Positions 33,019-42,079 of a stretch of 64,000 nucleotides of DNA are shown here, one piece after another. Numbering within the stretch: the first letter of the stretch is position 1; each line of letters opens with the position of its first letter. The DNA comes from Ascidiaceihabitans sp039975415 (GTDB lineage Bacteria > Pseudomonadota > Alphaproteobacteria > Rhodobacterales > Rhodobacteraceae): NCBI RefSeq assembly GCF_039975415.1, contig NZ_JBDWHD010000013.1; one strand, given 5' to 3'. A program made the translations under genes and the position numbers. The notes beneath the pieces were generated by a model. That model was not told the DNA's origin, did not search any database, and saw only the letters and a program-made list of their open reading frames with translations.

Positions 33019-34431
33019 TCAGGTGCGTAAAACAGCACCGGGGTTCATGATACCAAAAGGATCAATTGCGGTTTTGATGGCCCGCATCGCGGCCAATTTG
33101 GCCGGATCGCCGTAGCGTTCCAGATCGTCGACTTTCAGGCGGCCTACTCCGTGTTCTGCGCTGACAGAACCGCCAAGTTCATGCACCAGATCATGCACCA
33201 CACGTTTGATTTCGTCACGTTCATTCATGTGGTCGGCGCGGTTGCCGCCGGGCAACGGAAACACATTGTAGTGCAGATTGCCGTCCCCCACATGCCCAAA
33301 GCAATTGATGCGAAACTCTCCGATTTTATCAATGCGGTGTCCTGCTGTGTCGATGAACTCTGCAAGCGCACCCAAAGGCACCGAAATGTCATGAGACGAC
33401 ACCGACCCTATGCGTCTGTTGGCTTCTGGAATATGTTCGCGCACCGACCAGAACGCATCAGATTGTGCCTGTGATTGTGCGATAATGCCGTCGCTGACCA
33501 AACCACGTTCCAACGCTGTCTCGAACAGTGTTTCCAAGGCATTTGCCGGGCTCATGGCTTTGGGCAGGCCCACTTCGATCAAAACGGACCATTGTGGGGC
33601 GACCGTGAATGGCCGACGCACGTCAGGCAAAGTTTCTTCCAGAAAATCAATGCCTTGCTTGTGTATCAGCTCAAACGCAGAAACAGATTCCCCGATCTGG
33701 TCACGGGCCAGCGCCAACAACGACAGCGCAGCTTTGGGATTGTCCACGACCAACATAGCTGTGCCCGTTCGGGCCGGACGAGGCGATAGCTTCAGGGCTG
33801 CCGCAGTGATAATCCCAAGGGTACCTTCCGATCCGATCAGCAAGTGCCGCAAGTCATAGCCCGTGTTGTTTTTGCGCAAGCGTGAGAGCCCGTTCAAAAT
33901 TTCGCCGTTCGGCAAAACGGCTTCCACTCCTAGGCATAAATCCCTGATGTTGCCATATCTTAAGACCCCCGTCCCGCCTGCATTGGTGGCGAGGTTGCCG
34001 CCGATACGGGCGGTGCCCTCGGCTGCCAATGACAGCGGGAACAAGCGGTTCACGTCCTGCGCCGCCGCTTGAACATCGGCCAAAATCACACCGGCTTCAG
34101 CAATCAATACGTTTTCTTCCGCGTAGACCGCGCGCACGGCATTCATCTTTTCCAGCGACAAAATCAATGGCACAGGACCGTTCACCATCACTTGGCCACC
34201 GACCAGACCTGTGCCACCGCCATACGGTACGATCCCGATTTTTTGTGCATTGCAAAACGCAACTAAAGCGCTGACTTCATTGGTGTTTCTAGGTTGTGCC
34301 ACAAGCCCGCTGGGCAGATGATAGCGCCCCCGCGGCTCCTCCAGATACCGTGCATCTGCGGGTTTAAATCTGTCTGAAGGCAACAGGTTTTGTAATTCTG
34401 CCCAATGGTCGTCCGTTAACGCATTCAGCAT
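33019..34431 (-). CDS. FAD-linked 2-hydroxy acid dehydrogenase (GlcD / D-lactate dehydrogenase type)
   Basis: A 470-residue flavoenzyme with the vanillyl-alcohol-oxidase fold. The FAD-binding domain contains PYGGGTGLVGGQV, NLATNAGGTGVLRYG and LLIGSEGTLGIIT. The C-terminal FAD-oxidase domain holds the metal/substrate His segment NCFGHVGDGNLHYNV and ends in KTAIDPFGIMNPG. Candidates are D-lactate, D-2-hydroxyglutarate or glycolate oxidation. The motifs do not separate these. Its stop faces that of apt with 15 bases between. Confidence 0.92.
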   Translation of the reverse strand: MLNALTDDHWAELQNLLPSDRFKPADARYLEEPRGRYHLPSGLVAQPRNTNEVSALVAFCNAQKIGIVPYGGGTGLVGGQVMVNGPVPLILSLEKMNAVRAVYAEENVLIAEAGVILADVQAAAQDVNRLFPLSLAAEGTARIGGNLATNAGGTGVLRYGNIRDLCLGVEAVLPNGEILNGLSRLRKNNTGYDLRHLLIGSEGTLGIITAAALKLSPRPARTGTAMLVVDNPKAALSLLALARDQIGESVSAFELIHKQGIDFLEETLPDVRRPFTVAPQWSVLIEVGLPKAMSPANALETLFETALERGLVSDGIIAQSQAQSDAFWSVREHIPEANRRIGSVSSHDISVPLGALAEFIDTAGHRIDKIGEFRINCFGHVGDGNLHYNVFPLPGGNRADHMNERDEIKRVVHDLVHELGGSVSAEHGVGRLKVDDLERYGDPAKLAAMRAIKTAIDPFGIMNPGAVLRT

Positions 34432-34434
34432 ACT

Positions 34435-35019
34435 CTACCCCACATCAGTTTTTCCGCGTCGGTCACTGCGCAAGGCCGCATACAAAACATGGGTGCGCCA
34501 ACGCCCGTCAATTTGCAAATAGGACTGGGCGACGCCCTCGTATTTGAATGAACATTTTTCCAGCAACCTGCGAGACGCGGCATTCTCGGGCAAACAGGCC
34601 GCTTCAATACGGCTTAGGTCCAATCGGGCAAAGGCGTGATGCACCACTGCTAAAATGGCTTCGCGCATGTACCCGTTGCGGGCATAGTCCTGCCCCGTCC
34701 AATACCCCAAGGTGCCCGATTGCGACGGACCACGGCGAATGTTGTCTAAGGTGATGGCCCCCAGCAACCGGTCGTCTTCGCGCCGGATCAGGAACAGCGG
34801 CATCGCTGTGCCCCCCGACACCGATCTTTGCGCCCAATAGACACGGTTGGTGAACGCTTTGCGCGTCAGATGATCCTTCGCCCAGCTCGGTTCCCACGGG
34901 CTTAGAAAACCATGGCTTTGCTGTCGCAACGCACTCCATGCGCGGAAGTCGGAATGAACAGGAGGGCGCAATGTCATGCGCTCCGTTTCAATCCGCAATT
35001 TGCGCTTGGCCAATAGCAT
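34435..35019 (-). CDS. GNAT acetyltransferase (RimJ/RimL type)
   Basis: A 194-residue N-acetyltransferase. RIETERMTLRPPVHSDFRAW is the RimJ-type start, then LLGAITLDNIRRG, LGYWTGQDYARNGYMREA (acetyl-CoA pyrophosphate loop, Q/R-x-x-G-x variant) and ACLPENAASRRLLEKCSF. RimJ/RimL enzymes acetylate ribosomal-protein N-termini, but most members act on other targets. The ATG shares one base with the stop of the upstream M16 peptidase gene (TGATG). Confidence 0.9.
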   Translation of the reverse strand: MLLAKRKLRIETERMTLRPPVHSDFRAWSALRQQSHGFLSPWEPSWAKDHLTRKAFTNRVYWAQRSVSGGTAMPLFLIRREDDRLLGAITLDNIRRGPSQSGTLGYWTGQDYARNGYMREAILAVVHHAFARLDLSRIEAACLPENAASRRLLEKCSFKYEGVAQSYLQIDGRWRTHVLYAALRSDRRGKTDVG

Positions 35020-36281
35020 CAGGCGGCCCGTTGCTCCTGTAGACGGCTTAATGTCGGTGCCGCCTCGACCGGCCCATACAGGGCCAACGCCGGCGTTGCG
35101 GTTGCGGCCATTGCTTCAGCAAATGCCCGCACATCCCCCGTGGTCACAGCATCAATCATCGACACAGTTTCCTCCAACGGCGGGACACGGTCCCAAATCT
35201 GGACAAGTCGCGCGAGACGTTCTGCACGGTTAGAGGAACTTTCCAGCCCCATCAACAAACCGGCTTTCATTTGCGCCCGCGCCCGCGCCACCTCTGCGGG
35301 TGACATGTCTTCGGCGGCGCGCTTCATTTCGTCAATTGTGATGGAGGCCAAATCCGCCACCTCATCGCCCGACGTACCAGCATAGACCGTCATCATGCCT
35401 GTGTCGGCATATGCCCCGGCCTGCGCAAAGATCGTATAACACAAGCCGCGCTTTTCACGGATTTCCTGAAACAATCGCGACGACATGCCCCCACCCAATG
35501 CACTGGCATAGATTTGCGCCACGTAAATATCATCAGCACGGTAGCCCGGGCTTTCAAAACCAAGCGCAAAATGCGCCTGTTCCAAAGGTTTGACCTGACG
35601 CGTTTCGCCCCCGATGAATTTGGCAGGGGCCACATTAAACTTTGGGGTTGGCTTGAGGTGCCCAAAGAGACTTTCGGCCAATTTGACCAACGCGTCATGA
35701 TCCACAGCGCCTGCAGCCGACAAAATCATCTGTTCCGGACCGTAGTGCGATCCAACAAAATCCGACAGATCCTGACGCGTGAATGATGACACGCGTTCCG
35801 ATGGTCCTAATATCGTGCGGCCCATCGGTTGATCCGGGAACGCTTCTTCCTGAAGCCAATCAAAGATCACATCATCCGGCGTGTCCAATGCCTGACCGAT
35901 TTCTTGCAAGATCACGCCGCGCTCGACCTCAATCTCACTGTCTTCAAACACAGGGTTCAGCAAAATATCCGCCAAAACATCCAGCGCCAAAGGCACGTCG
36001 TTTTCCAAAACGCGGGCGTAATAGGCCGTGACCTCGCGGCTGGTGTATGCGTTGATATAGCCGCCCACATCTTCGATGGCTTCTGCGATCTGCAACGCGG
36101 ACCGGCGATCTGTGCCCTTAAAGGCCATATGTTCCAGAAAATGCGCGATACCGTTTTGCTGTGGCATCTCATGGCGTGCGCCTGCGCCCACCCAGATCCC
36201 CACAGTTGTCGAAGCCAGACCCGGCATATGTTCTGTAACGATGCGAAAGCCATTGGACAGGCGGTGCGTTTGCAAGCTCAT
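35019..36281 (-). CDS. M16-family zinc metalloprotease (mitochondrial-processing-peptidase-like)
   Basis: A 420-residue peptidase with the inverted zinc motif HFLEH (residues 47-51) and the downstream Glu in EVERGVILQEIGQALD. SSNRAERLAR in the second half is typical of PqqL/MPP-type members. In Rhodobacterales this gene regularly follows thrC, and here its start overlaps the thrC stop (ATGA). No signal peptide is seen. The natural substrate is unknown. Confidence 0.95.
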   Translation of the reverse strand: MSLQTHRLSNGFRIVTEHMPGLASTTVGIWVGAGARHEMPQQNGIAHFLEHMAFKGTDRRSALQIAEAIEDVGGYINAYTSREVTAYYARVLENDVPLALDVLADILLNPVFEDSEIEVERGVILQEIGQALDTPDDVIFDWLQEEAFPDQPMGRTILGPSERVSSFTRQDLSDFVGSHYGPEQMILSAAGAVDHDALVKLAESLFGHLKPTPKFNVAPAKFIGGETRQVKPLEQAHFALGFESPGYRADDIYVAQIYASALGGGMSSRLFQEIREKRGLCYTIFAQAGAYADTGMMTVYAGTSGDEVADLASITIDEMKRAAEDMSPAEVARARAQMKAGLLMGLESSSNRAERLARLVQIWDRVPPLEETVSMIDAVTTGDVRAFAEAMAATATPALALYGPVEAAPTLSRLQEQRAA

Positions 36282-37666
36282 GGGCGGATGTTCTTTCGAA
36301 TATGATCCATCAATGCGTCAAGGTTGTCGGGCACCCGCGTGACGCGTTCCGACCTGTCATAAAGGTCATCCATGCGTGGGGGAAGAGGGGGATGTACATC
36401 AGATGCCGCTTCGACCGCTGCCGGGAATTTCGCAGGGTGCGCTGTGGCCAGTGTAATCATCGGTGTACCTGTAACGCGCTGTTCTTCAGCTACTTTCACA
36501 CCAATCGCCGAATGGGGGCACAACAATTCCCCTGTAGATGCCAAGGCCGCCTTGATTGTCGCACGGGTGTCCTCTTCCGAGGCGCGTCCAGAATCGTAGT
36601 GGCTTTGCAAAACCTGCATTGCCCCTTGGCTGACGTCAAAACCACCAGCTTTCAGCTCATCCATCAGCTGCGCAACCGCAGCACCGTCCCGATCATAGGC
36701 GTCAAACAATGCCCGTTCAAAGTTGGAGCTGACCTGAATATCCATAGACGGGCTTATCGAGGGCACGGTGTCCCCCTTATGATAGCCTTGGCCTTTCAGA
36801 CAACGATCCAGAATGTCGTTTTGATTGGTGGCCACAACCAGACGGTCAATCGGCAAGCCCATCTGTTTGGCGATGTAGCCTGCGAAAATGTCACCAAAAT
36901 TGCCTGTTGGCACGGTAAAGCTGATTTTGCGGTGGGGTGCGCCAAGGCTAACGGCAGAACTGAAATAGTACACCACCTGCGCAAGCACCCGCGCCCAATT
37001 GATCGAATTGACCCCGGCAAGACGCACACCATCGCGGAAATCGAAGTCATTGAACATATCTTTAAGGCGCGCCTGACACGCGTCAAAATCCCCGTCCATA
37101 GCCAAAGCATGCACATTATCCTCTGTGGGTGTCGTCATTTGACGGCGCTGCACTTCGGAAATCCGGCCATGAGGGTACAAAATAAAGACATCAACATTGT
37201 CCAAACCCCGAAAGGCCTCGATGGCGGCGGACCCTGTGTCCCCCGACGTGGCCCCCACAATTGTCACACGTTCGTTCCGCCGTGACAGGGCCGTTTGGAA
37301 CAATTGGCCGATAAGCTGCATTGCAAAGTCTTTGAAAGCAAGCGTAGGGCCATGAAACAGCTCTAGCAGGAAATGACCCTGATCCAATTGCACCAAAGGC
37401 GCACGGGCGTCGTGGCCGAACCCCGCATAAGCTTTGGCAATGATCGCCTTGAAATCATCGTCACTGAAGGTGTCACCCACAAACGGCCGCATCACCGTAA
37501 AGGCGATCTCTTCGTAGCTTTGCCCTTCCATTGCGGCGATCGTGGCATGATCCAACGTCGGGATTGCTTCGGGCACATACAGTCCGCCATCGCGGGCAAG
37601 GCCAGACAACATGGCATCTTCAAAGCTAAGCGCGGGGGCTTTGCCCCGGGTCGAGATGTATTTCAC
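36278..37666 (-). CDS. thrC: threonine synthase
   Basis: A PLP enzyme turning O-phosphohomoserine into threonine. The 462-residue protein shows MKYISTRGKAPALSFEDAM, the Schiff-base Lys112 in GPTLAFKDFAMQ, GATSGDTGSAAIEA (phosphate loop) and VPTGNFGDIFAGYIAKQMG. Its length matches the gamma-type/yeast-like threonine synthases of alphaproteobacteria. The stop overlaps the M16 peptidase start by four bases. Upstream is surf1 with six bases between. Confidence 0.97.
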   Translation of the reverse strand: MKYISTRGKAPALSFEDAMLSGLARDGGLYVPEAIPTLDHATIAAMEGQSYEEIAFTVMRPFVGDTFSDDDFKAIIAKAYAGFGHDARAPLVQLDQGHFLLELFHGPTLAFKDFAMQLIGQLFQTALSRRNERVTIVGATSGDTGSAAIEAFRGLDNVDVFILYPHGRISEVQRRQMTTPTEDNVHALAMDGDFDACQARLKDMFNDFDFRDGVRLAGVNSINWARVLAQVVYYFSSAVSLGAPHRKISFTVPTGNFGDIFAGYIAKQMGLPIDRLVVATNQNDILDRCLKGQGYHKGDTVPSISPSMDIQVSSNFERALFDAYDRDGAAVAQLMDELKAGGFDVSQGAMQVLQSHYDSGRASEEDTRATIKAALASTGELLCPHSAIGVKVAEEQRVTGTPMITLATAHPAKFPAAVEAASDVHPPLPPRMDDLYDRSERVTRVPDNLDALMDHIRKNIRP

Positions 37667-37672
37667 GAAACT

Positions 37673-38353
37673 TTACTCTGTTTTGGCGCGGGGTCCGCGC
37701 GTTAGGAAATAGGCGGTCATCGCCAGCCAAATCGCAGCCAGCGAGAACCAGGTTATTGCGTATTGCAGATGGTTGTTGGGGATATTTCCGGTCTCTACGG
37801 GCCATGGTGTTACACCCAGATCAACCTGAGGCGCCTCTGAAAGCACCATCAGCACTGGGTCCACCCCAAGCATCTGCGCCATGGCATCTACGTCGCGGGC
37901 AAACCAGAAATTGTCAATCACATCCGGGTCCGGCGTGAATTGGTCGATTTCCTGTGGGCGGTCCAAATTGCCTTTGATCTGCACCCGGTGCATGGGCGCA
38001 GGCGCTACGGCGTCCGCCGTGCGTTGCCACCCTGTGTCGACCAAAATCTTACCAATGCTGTTTGACTGGAAAGGGCGAATAATCCGGTACACCGGCCCGA
38101 TGGTCTTGCGCGATGCCAGCACCCGCAAATAGCCTTCCAAAAACACACCACTGGCTTTGACGGGACTATAGCGATTGTCTGCATCCGCGACCAACTCTGG
38201 CGTCAGGGCGCGGGGGGACGCTGTTGCGCGGGCTTCGATTTCAGCCAAAAGGCCCTGTTTCCATGCCAGTCTCTGGACCTGCCACGTGCCAAGGCTGATC
38301 AAAATGCCAGCGCCGCCCAGGCCGAAAATCACAAAGAAAAAGATACGCGACAT
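37673..38353 (-). CDS. surf1: SURF1 cytochrome oxidase assembly protein
   Basis: A 226-residue protein with one membrane segment at each end (FFFVIFGLGGAGILISLG and ITWFSLAAIWLAMTAYFL) and a periplasmic middle. The family marks are LGTWQVQRLAWKQGL near the start and PNNHLQYAITWFSLA near the end. SURF1 helps insert heme a into subunit I of aa3 oxidase. The start was placed at ATG 38353 instead of an upstream TTG. A terminator at 38372-38401 separates it from coxC. Confidence 0.94.
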   Translation of the reverse strand: MSRIFFFVIFGLGGAGILISLGTWQVQRLAWKQGLLAEIEARATASPRALTPELVADADNRYSPVKASGVFLEGYLRVLASRKTIGPVYRIIRPFQSNSIGKILVDTGWQRTADAVAPAPMHRVQIKGNLDRPQEIDQFTPDPDVIDNFWFARDVDAMAQMLGVDPVLMVLSEAPQVDLGVTPWPVETGNIPNNHLQYAITWFSLAAIWLAMTAYFLTRGPRAKTE

Positions 38354-38371
38354 CAGTGCAGTGGCTCCGAA

Positions 38372-38401
38372 CAGCAAAGGCGCGTGAATGTATCACGCGC
38401 C
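38372..38401 (-). terminator. terminator downstream of coxC
   Basis: GGCGCGTGA (38379-38387) pairs perfectly with TCACGCGCC (38393-38401) around ATGTA. On the minus strand TTTGCTG follows. It lies about 60 bases past the coxC stop and probably reduces read-through into surf1-thrC. Confidence 0.65.
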
Positions 38402-38460
38402 TTACGGGTTTTAAGGATTTCGAGGTTTAGTGCAAGCCAAACAACCGCGGTTCAAAGAGC

Positions 38461-39294
38461 TTAGACGCCCCAGAGATAAACGGCGAAGAACAAGAACAAC
38501 CAAACCACATCAACGAAGTGCCAGTACCAAGCGGCGGCTTCGAAACCGATATGGCGCTCGGGGGTGAAATGTCCCTTGATGGCGCGAACCAAACACACCG
38601 TCAAAAAGATCGTCCCGATCAACACGTGGAAGCCGTGGAAGCCGGTTGCCATAAAGAAGTTAGAAAAGAATTCGTCCCCGCCAAATTCCCAGCCCTGCTT
38701 CAACAGATAGCCGTATTCGTAGGCTTGCAACGCGGTGAACAAAACGCCCAAAGCGATGGAAATCGACAAGCCTGTGATCAGGTCTTTACGGTTGTTTTCA
38801 TGAACCAAAGCGTGGTGCGCCCACGTCACGGCACACCCCGACAACAGCAACACAAGCGTGTTGATCAAAGGCAAGTGCAACGCATCGACTTGATAGAAGA
38901 TCGGGGCGACGTATTCGGTGCCGGCGTAGTCTTCCATTGGGTAAATAGCGTGTTTGAAGAATGACCAGAACCATGCCGCAAAGAACATGACTTCGGACAT
39001 GATAAACAGGATCACACCATAGCGCAGGCCGATCTGGACCACTGGTGTGTGATCGCCAATTTTGGCTTCGGCAACACATTCTGCCCACCAGCCAAACATC
39101 ACGTAAAGCACAGCGGCCAGCCCCATCAGGAACATCCAAGGGCCAGACAGTTCAACGGATTTGAAGAAAATCGTCAAACCGCCCGACATCCAGACGACCG
39201 CGCCAAACAGCATGACAAAACCGCCAACTGCGCCCAGCAGCGGCCACGTTGAGGGAGCGAGGATATGATAATCGTGATTTTTTGCATGGGCCAT
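38461..39294 (-). CDS. coxC: cytochrome c oxidase subunit III
   Basis: A 277-residue inner-membrane subunit of the aa3 terminal oxidase. Seven hydrophobic segments are present, with family blocks HDYHILAPSTWPLLGAVGGF (start), RYGVILFIMSEVMFFAAWFW (in two parts, containing the conserved Glu), ATGFHGFHVLIGTIFL and AAWYWHFVDVVWLFLF. It follows ctaG by 12 bases. Subunit I is not in the window. Confidence 0.97.
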   Translation of the reverse strand: MAHAKNHDYHILAPSTWPLLGAVGGFVMLFGAVVWMSGGLTIFFKSVELSGPWMFLMGLAAVLYVMFGWWAECVAEAKIGDHTPVVQIGLRYGVILFIMSEVMFFAAWFWSFFKHAIYPMEDYAGTEYVAPIFYQVDALHLPLINTLVLLLSGCAVTWAHHALVHENNRKDLITGLSISIALGVLFTALQAYEYGYLLKQGWEFGGDEFFSNFFMATGFHGFHVLIGTIFLTVCLVRAIKGHFTPERHIGFEAAAWYWHFVDVVWLFLFFAVYLWGV

Positions 39295-39306
39295 TAGAAG
39301 CGTCCC

Positions 39307-39885
39307 TTAGTTCAGGTTGGTGTCATTGTCTGTCTCAACGGCTGCAAAGCCTTCGGGCAGATCGATTTCGTAAAATGTATAACTCAGCGTGATCGTGTGC
39401 ACGTATTTTCCGTCGCGGTCATCAACAATTTCCGGATCCACATAGAACGTAACGGGCATCATGACGCGCTCACCGGGGGCCAGAACCTGCTCTTCAAAGC
39501 AAAAGCAGTCGATTTTGTTGAAAAAGTAACCCGCTTGATACGGCGCGACATTGTAGCTGGCGGACCCTGCGATGGGGCGGTCAGTCGGGTTATAGGCCTC
39601 GTAGAAAGCCAATCCCGTTTCGCCAATCCGCAGCTCCATTTCGCGCACTTCAGGCTTGAAGTCCCACGACATATCCGCGTCCAGCGACGCGTCGAAACGG
39701 ACTTTTATAGTCTGATCCAGGACGTCTTCGGATGCCACTTCCGACACGCCCGTGGTGCCACCAAAGCCGGTCACACGGCAGAACCAATCATAGAACGGCA
39801 CCGACGCCCAGGCCAGCCCGCCCATAACAACAACCAAAGCCACTGTTTGAGCGACAGTTTTTTGAGGACCTTCAAGCCGCATCAT
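39307..39885 (-). CDS. ctaG: Cox11/CtaG copper chaperone for cytochrome oxidase
   Basis: It delivers copper to the CuB site of subunit I. The 192-residue protein has one N-terminal membrane anchor (VALVVVMGGLAWASVPFYDWFC, in pieces) and a periplasmic beta domain with the copper-binding motif CFCF (Cys127 and Cys129). PVTFYVDPEI and TLSYTFYE are further family blocks. Its ATG overlaps the stop of the small membrane gene upstream by four bases. Confidence 0.96.
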   Translation of the reverse strand: MMRLEGPQKTVAQTVALVVVMGGLAWASVPFYDWFCRVTGFGGTTGVSEVASEDVLDQTIKVRFDASLDADMSWDFKPEVREMELRIGETGLAFYEAYNPTDRPIAGSASYNVAPYQAGYFFNKIDCFCFEEQVLAPGERVMMPVTFYVDPEIVDDRDGKYVHTITLSYTFYEIDLPEGFAAVETDNDTNLN

Positions 39886-40043
39886 TGCAGCTCTTCCGCA
39901 CGCGGCAGTTCAAAATCACCGCTTGTGACTTTTGTGAACGTCAAGGCAAGCACCAACACCACAAAGGCTGCCAGCATCAGGCCGACGCCCACATTGCGCC
40001 CTTTGCGGCGGCTGTGGATTTCATGTTCTGCTTTAATCGCCAT
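39882..40043 (-). CDS. small membrane protein of the cox cluster (CoxF-like)
   Basis: A 53-residue protein with a basic N-terminus (MAIKAEHEIHSRRKGRN) and one membrane span (VGVGLMLAAFVVLVLALTF). Such short genes sit between ctaB and ctaG in many alphaproteobacterial cox operons and are annotated as CoxF or hypothetical. The start at 40043 overlaps the ctaB stop (TAATG), and its own stop overlaps the ctaG start, so translation is coupled on both sides. Its role is presumed to be in oxidase assembly. Confidence 0.8.
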   Translation of the reverse strand: MAIKAEHEIHSRRKGRNVGVGLMLAAFVVLVLALTFTKVTSGDFELPRAEELQ

Positions 40044-40981
40044 TACCAGCCTCCCAGACCCCAAGGACGCAACAACGCCTCGGCCAGAATAGCACCGAAG
40101 TGCAAGAAGAGATAAAGTAGGGAAAGTTTGAAGAATTTCTTTTCAACCGCATAATCGTCTTGGTCAGCGATGACTTCATCGCGACGCCAAATATCATAGG
40201 CCCCTTTCAGGAACAGTGCATTCAAGATCACGGCGGCCAAAAGATAGATCGGACCGCCAATCGACGTAAACCCGGTGCCGACAGCCAAAACAGCCAGCAA
40301 AACAGTATAGGCCAGAATGTGGCGGCGGGTTGATGGACGCCCGTGCGTCACCGTCAGCATCGGCACGCCCGCATCATCGTAGTCGGACCGCATGAACAGT
40401 GCCAATGCCCAGAAGTGTGGCGGCGTCCACATAAAGATCAACGCAAACATCAGCCAAGGTTCAACGGCCATAGCCCCGGTTGCCACAACCCATCCGATCA
40501 CCGGCGGAAAGGCCCCAGCCGCGCCGCCGATAACGATGTTCTGCGGCGTCGCGCGTTTCAGCCACATGGAATAAACGACCACATAGAAAAAGATGGTGAA
40601 AGCCAAAAGACCGGCCGCAAGCAAATTGGCTGACAGTGCCAGCATCATAACCGCAAGGCCGGACAGTGCCACACCAAGGTTCAGCGCTTCGCCCGGCTGG
40701 ACCTTGCCTGCGGGAATGGGGCGCTTTGCGGTGCGCTTCATCACCTGATCAATGTCTGCATCCCACCACATGTTCAGCGACCCCGAAGCCCCTGCCCCGA
40801 TGGCGATGAACAAGATCGACGCAAACCCGATGACCGGATGCACAGAAACCGGCGCCGCAAGCAGGCCAACTACGGCCGTGAACACCACCAATTGCATGAC
40901 CCGAGGCTTCATCAGCTCGTAGTAGTCACGCAAAGAGGGCTCTGCCTCTTGGGATTGGGGGGTATAGCTAACGTCAGTCAT
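40043..40981 (-). CDS. ctaB: protoheme IX farnesyltransferase (heme O synthase)
   Basis: It adds a farnesyl group to heme b to make heme o, the precursor of heme a. The 312-residue membrane prenyltransferase has LMKPRVMQLVVFTA at the start, NMWWDADIDQVMKRTAKRPIPAG (the Asp-rich N/D-x-x-D-x-x-x-D motif, in pieces) and WTPPHFWALALFMRSDYDDAGVPML (second Asp motif, in pieces). About eight membrane segments are seen. Normal length and complete. Confidence 0.96.
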   Translation of the reverse strand: MTDVSYTPQSQEAEPSLRDYYELMKPRVMQLVVFTAVVGLLAAPVSVHPVIGFASILFIAIGAGASGSLNMWWDADIDQVMKRTAKRPIPAGKVQPGEALNLGVALSGLAVMMLALSANLLAAGLLAFTIFFYVVVYSMWLKRATPQNIVIGGAAGAFPPVIGWVVATGAMAVEPWLMFALIFMWTPPHFWALALFMRSDYDDAGVPMLTVTHGRPSTRRHILAYTVLLAVLAVGTGFTSIGGPIYLLAAVILNALFLKGAYDIWRRDEVIADQDDYAVEKKFFKLSLLYLFLHFGAILAEALLRPWGLGGW

Positions 40982-41041
40982 GGGCTGGCTGTCCTCAATG
41001 AATGCGATGCGAATAGGCAGGGTTAATACCCCGCCCAGCGC

Positions 41042-41890
41042 TTAGTTGGATGCGACCTGAATCGCAGCTGGCGCCTCTGCGTATTCGTCGATAGCGCCCT
41101 TCAGCCATGCATCATACGCTTCTTGGCTGACAACTTTGACGGTGATCGGCATGTAGGCGTGGTCTTTGCCGCAAAGCTCTGAACATTGCCCAAAATAGAT
41201 ACCTTCTTTGTCGGCAGCGAACCATAGCTCTGCCAGACGGCCCGGAACGGCGTCTTGCTTCACACCGAAGGCCGGGATGGTCCATGCGTGGATCACGTCC
41301 GCGCCTGTCACTTGCATCACGACAGTTTTCCCCACGGGCACAACCACGGATGTATCAGTGGCCAGCAGGTATTCACGCTGCGAATAACCGGCCGCTTCCA
41401 GATCTTCGCGTTCCAAAATGAAGCTGTCGAATGCGAAATCGTGATCGACATATTCATAGCCCCAATACCATTGGTAACCTGTGACCTTGATCGTGATGTC
41501 AGCTTCGGGAATCTCTTGCTGCTTGAACAAGATCGGCAAGGAAAACGCGCCGATAAAGACCAAGATAACAATAGGAATGACGGTCCAGGCAACCTCGACA
41601 GGTGAGTGGTGCGTGAAAGAGGCCGCTTCCGGGTTGCGCTTGCGGTTATAGCGATACGCCGCCCACAACAGCAGACCTGTGACGAACAACGTGATGACGG
41701 TGCAAACCACCAACAACATGCCATCCAACCATTGCAGGTCTTCTGCCAGTTCCGTCGCAGCAGGCTGGAAGCCCATCTTGCCGTCGACCGGTGCCCCGAT
41801 GATTTCCAGATCGCCCAAAGCGTCTTGTGCAAACGCAGGTGCCGCCGCGAAGGCCGCAAAAAGGCCAGAGAATGAGAATAGGTTTTTCAT
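41042..41890 (-). CDS. coxB: cytochrome c oxidase subunit II
   Basis: It carries the CuA centre that receives electrons from cytochrome c. The 282-residue protein has a signal peptide (MKNLFSFSGLFAAFAAAPAFA), two membrane helices and a periplasmic cupredoxin domain. VTGYQWYWGYEY is the aromatic electron-entry patch. The CuA ligands are the first His in VIHAWTIPAFG and CSELCGKDHAYMP (two Cys, His, Met). The start at 41890 fits the signal peptide. It heads the cox block on the minus strand, divergent from tldD. Confidence 0.97.
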   Translation of the reverse strand: MKNLFSFSGLFAAFAAAPAFAQDALGDLEIIGAPVDGKMGFQPAATELAEDLQWLDGMLLVVCTVITLFVTGLLLWAAYRYNRKRNPEAASFTHHSPVEVAWTVIPIVILVFIGAFSLPILFKQQEIPEADITIKVTGYQWYWGYEYVDHDFAFDSFILEREDLEAAGYSQREYLLATDTSVVVPVGKTVVMQVTGADVIHAWTIPAFGVKQDAVPGRLAELWFAADKEGIYFGQCSELCGKDHAYMPITVKVVSQEAYDAWLKGAIDEYAEAPAAIQVASN

Positions 41891-42079
41891 GTGTCGTCCT
41901 GATCTTGTGATCGCTTTGGGTTCGGGTGAAAGGTCAATCGCGCGCACCGCTTTCGCCTCCCGTTGTATTATCGTCGCTTACAATCATATTCTTAACTCAA
42001 GATAAAGTCTTTTGAGGCGCGGCAAACGGACGCTTTTTGTATAAAGCGAAGGAAAGCCGCCAAAAACAGGAACACAATT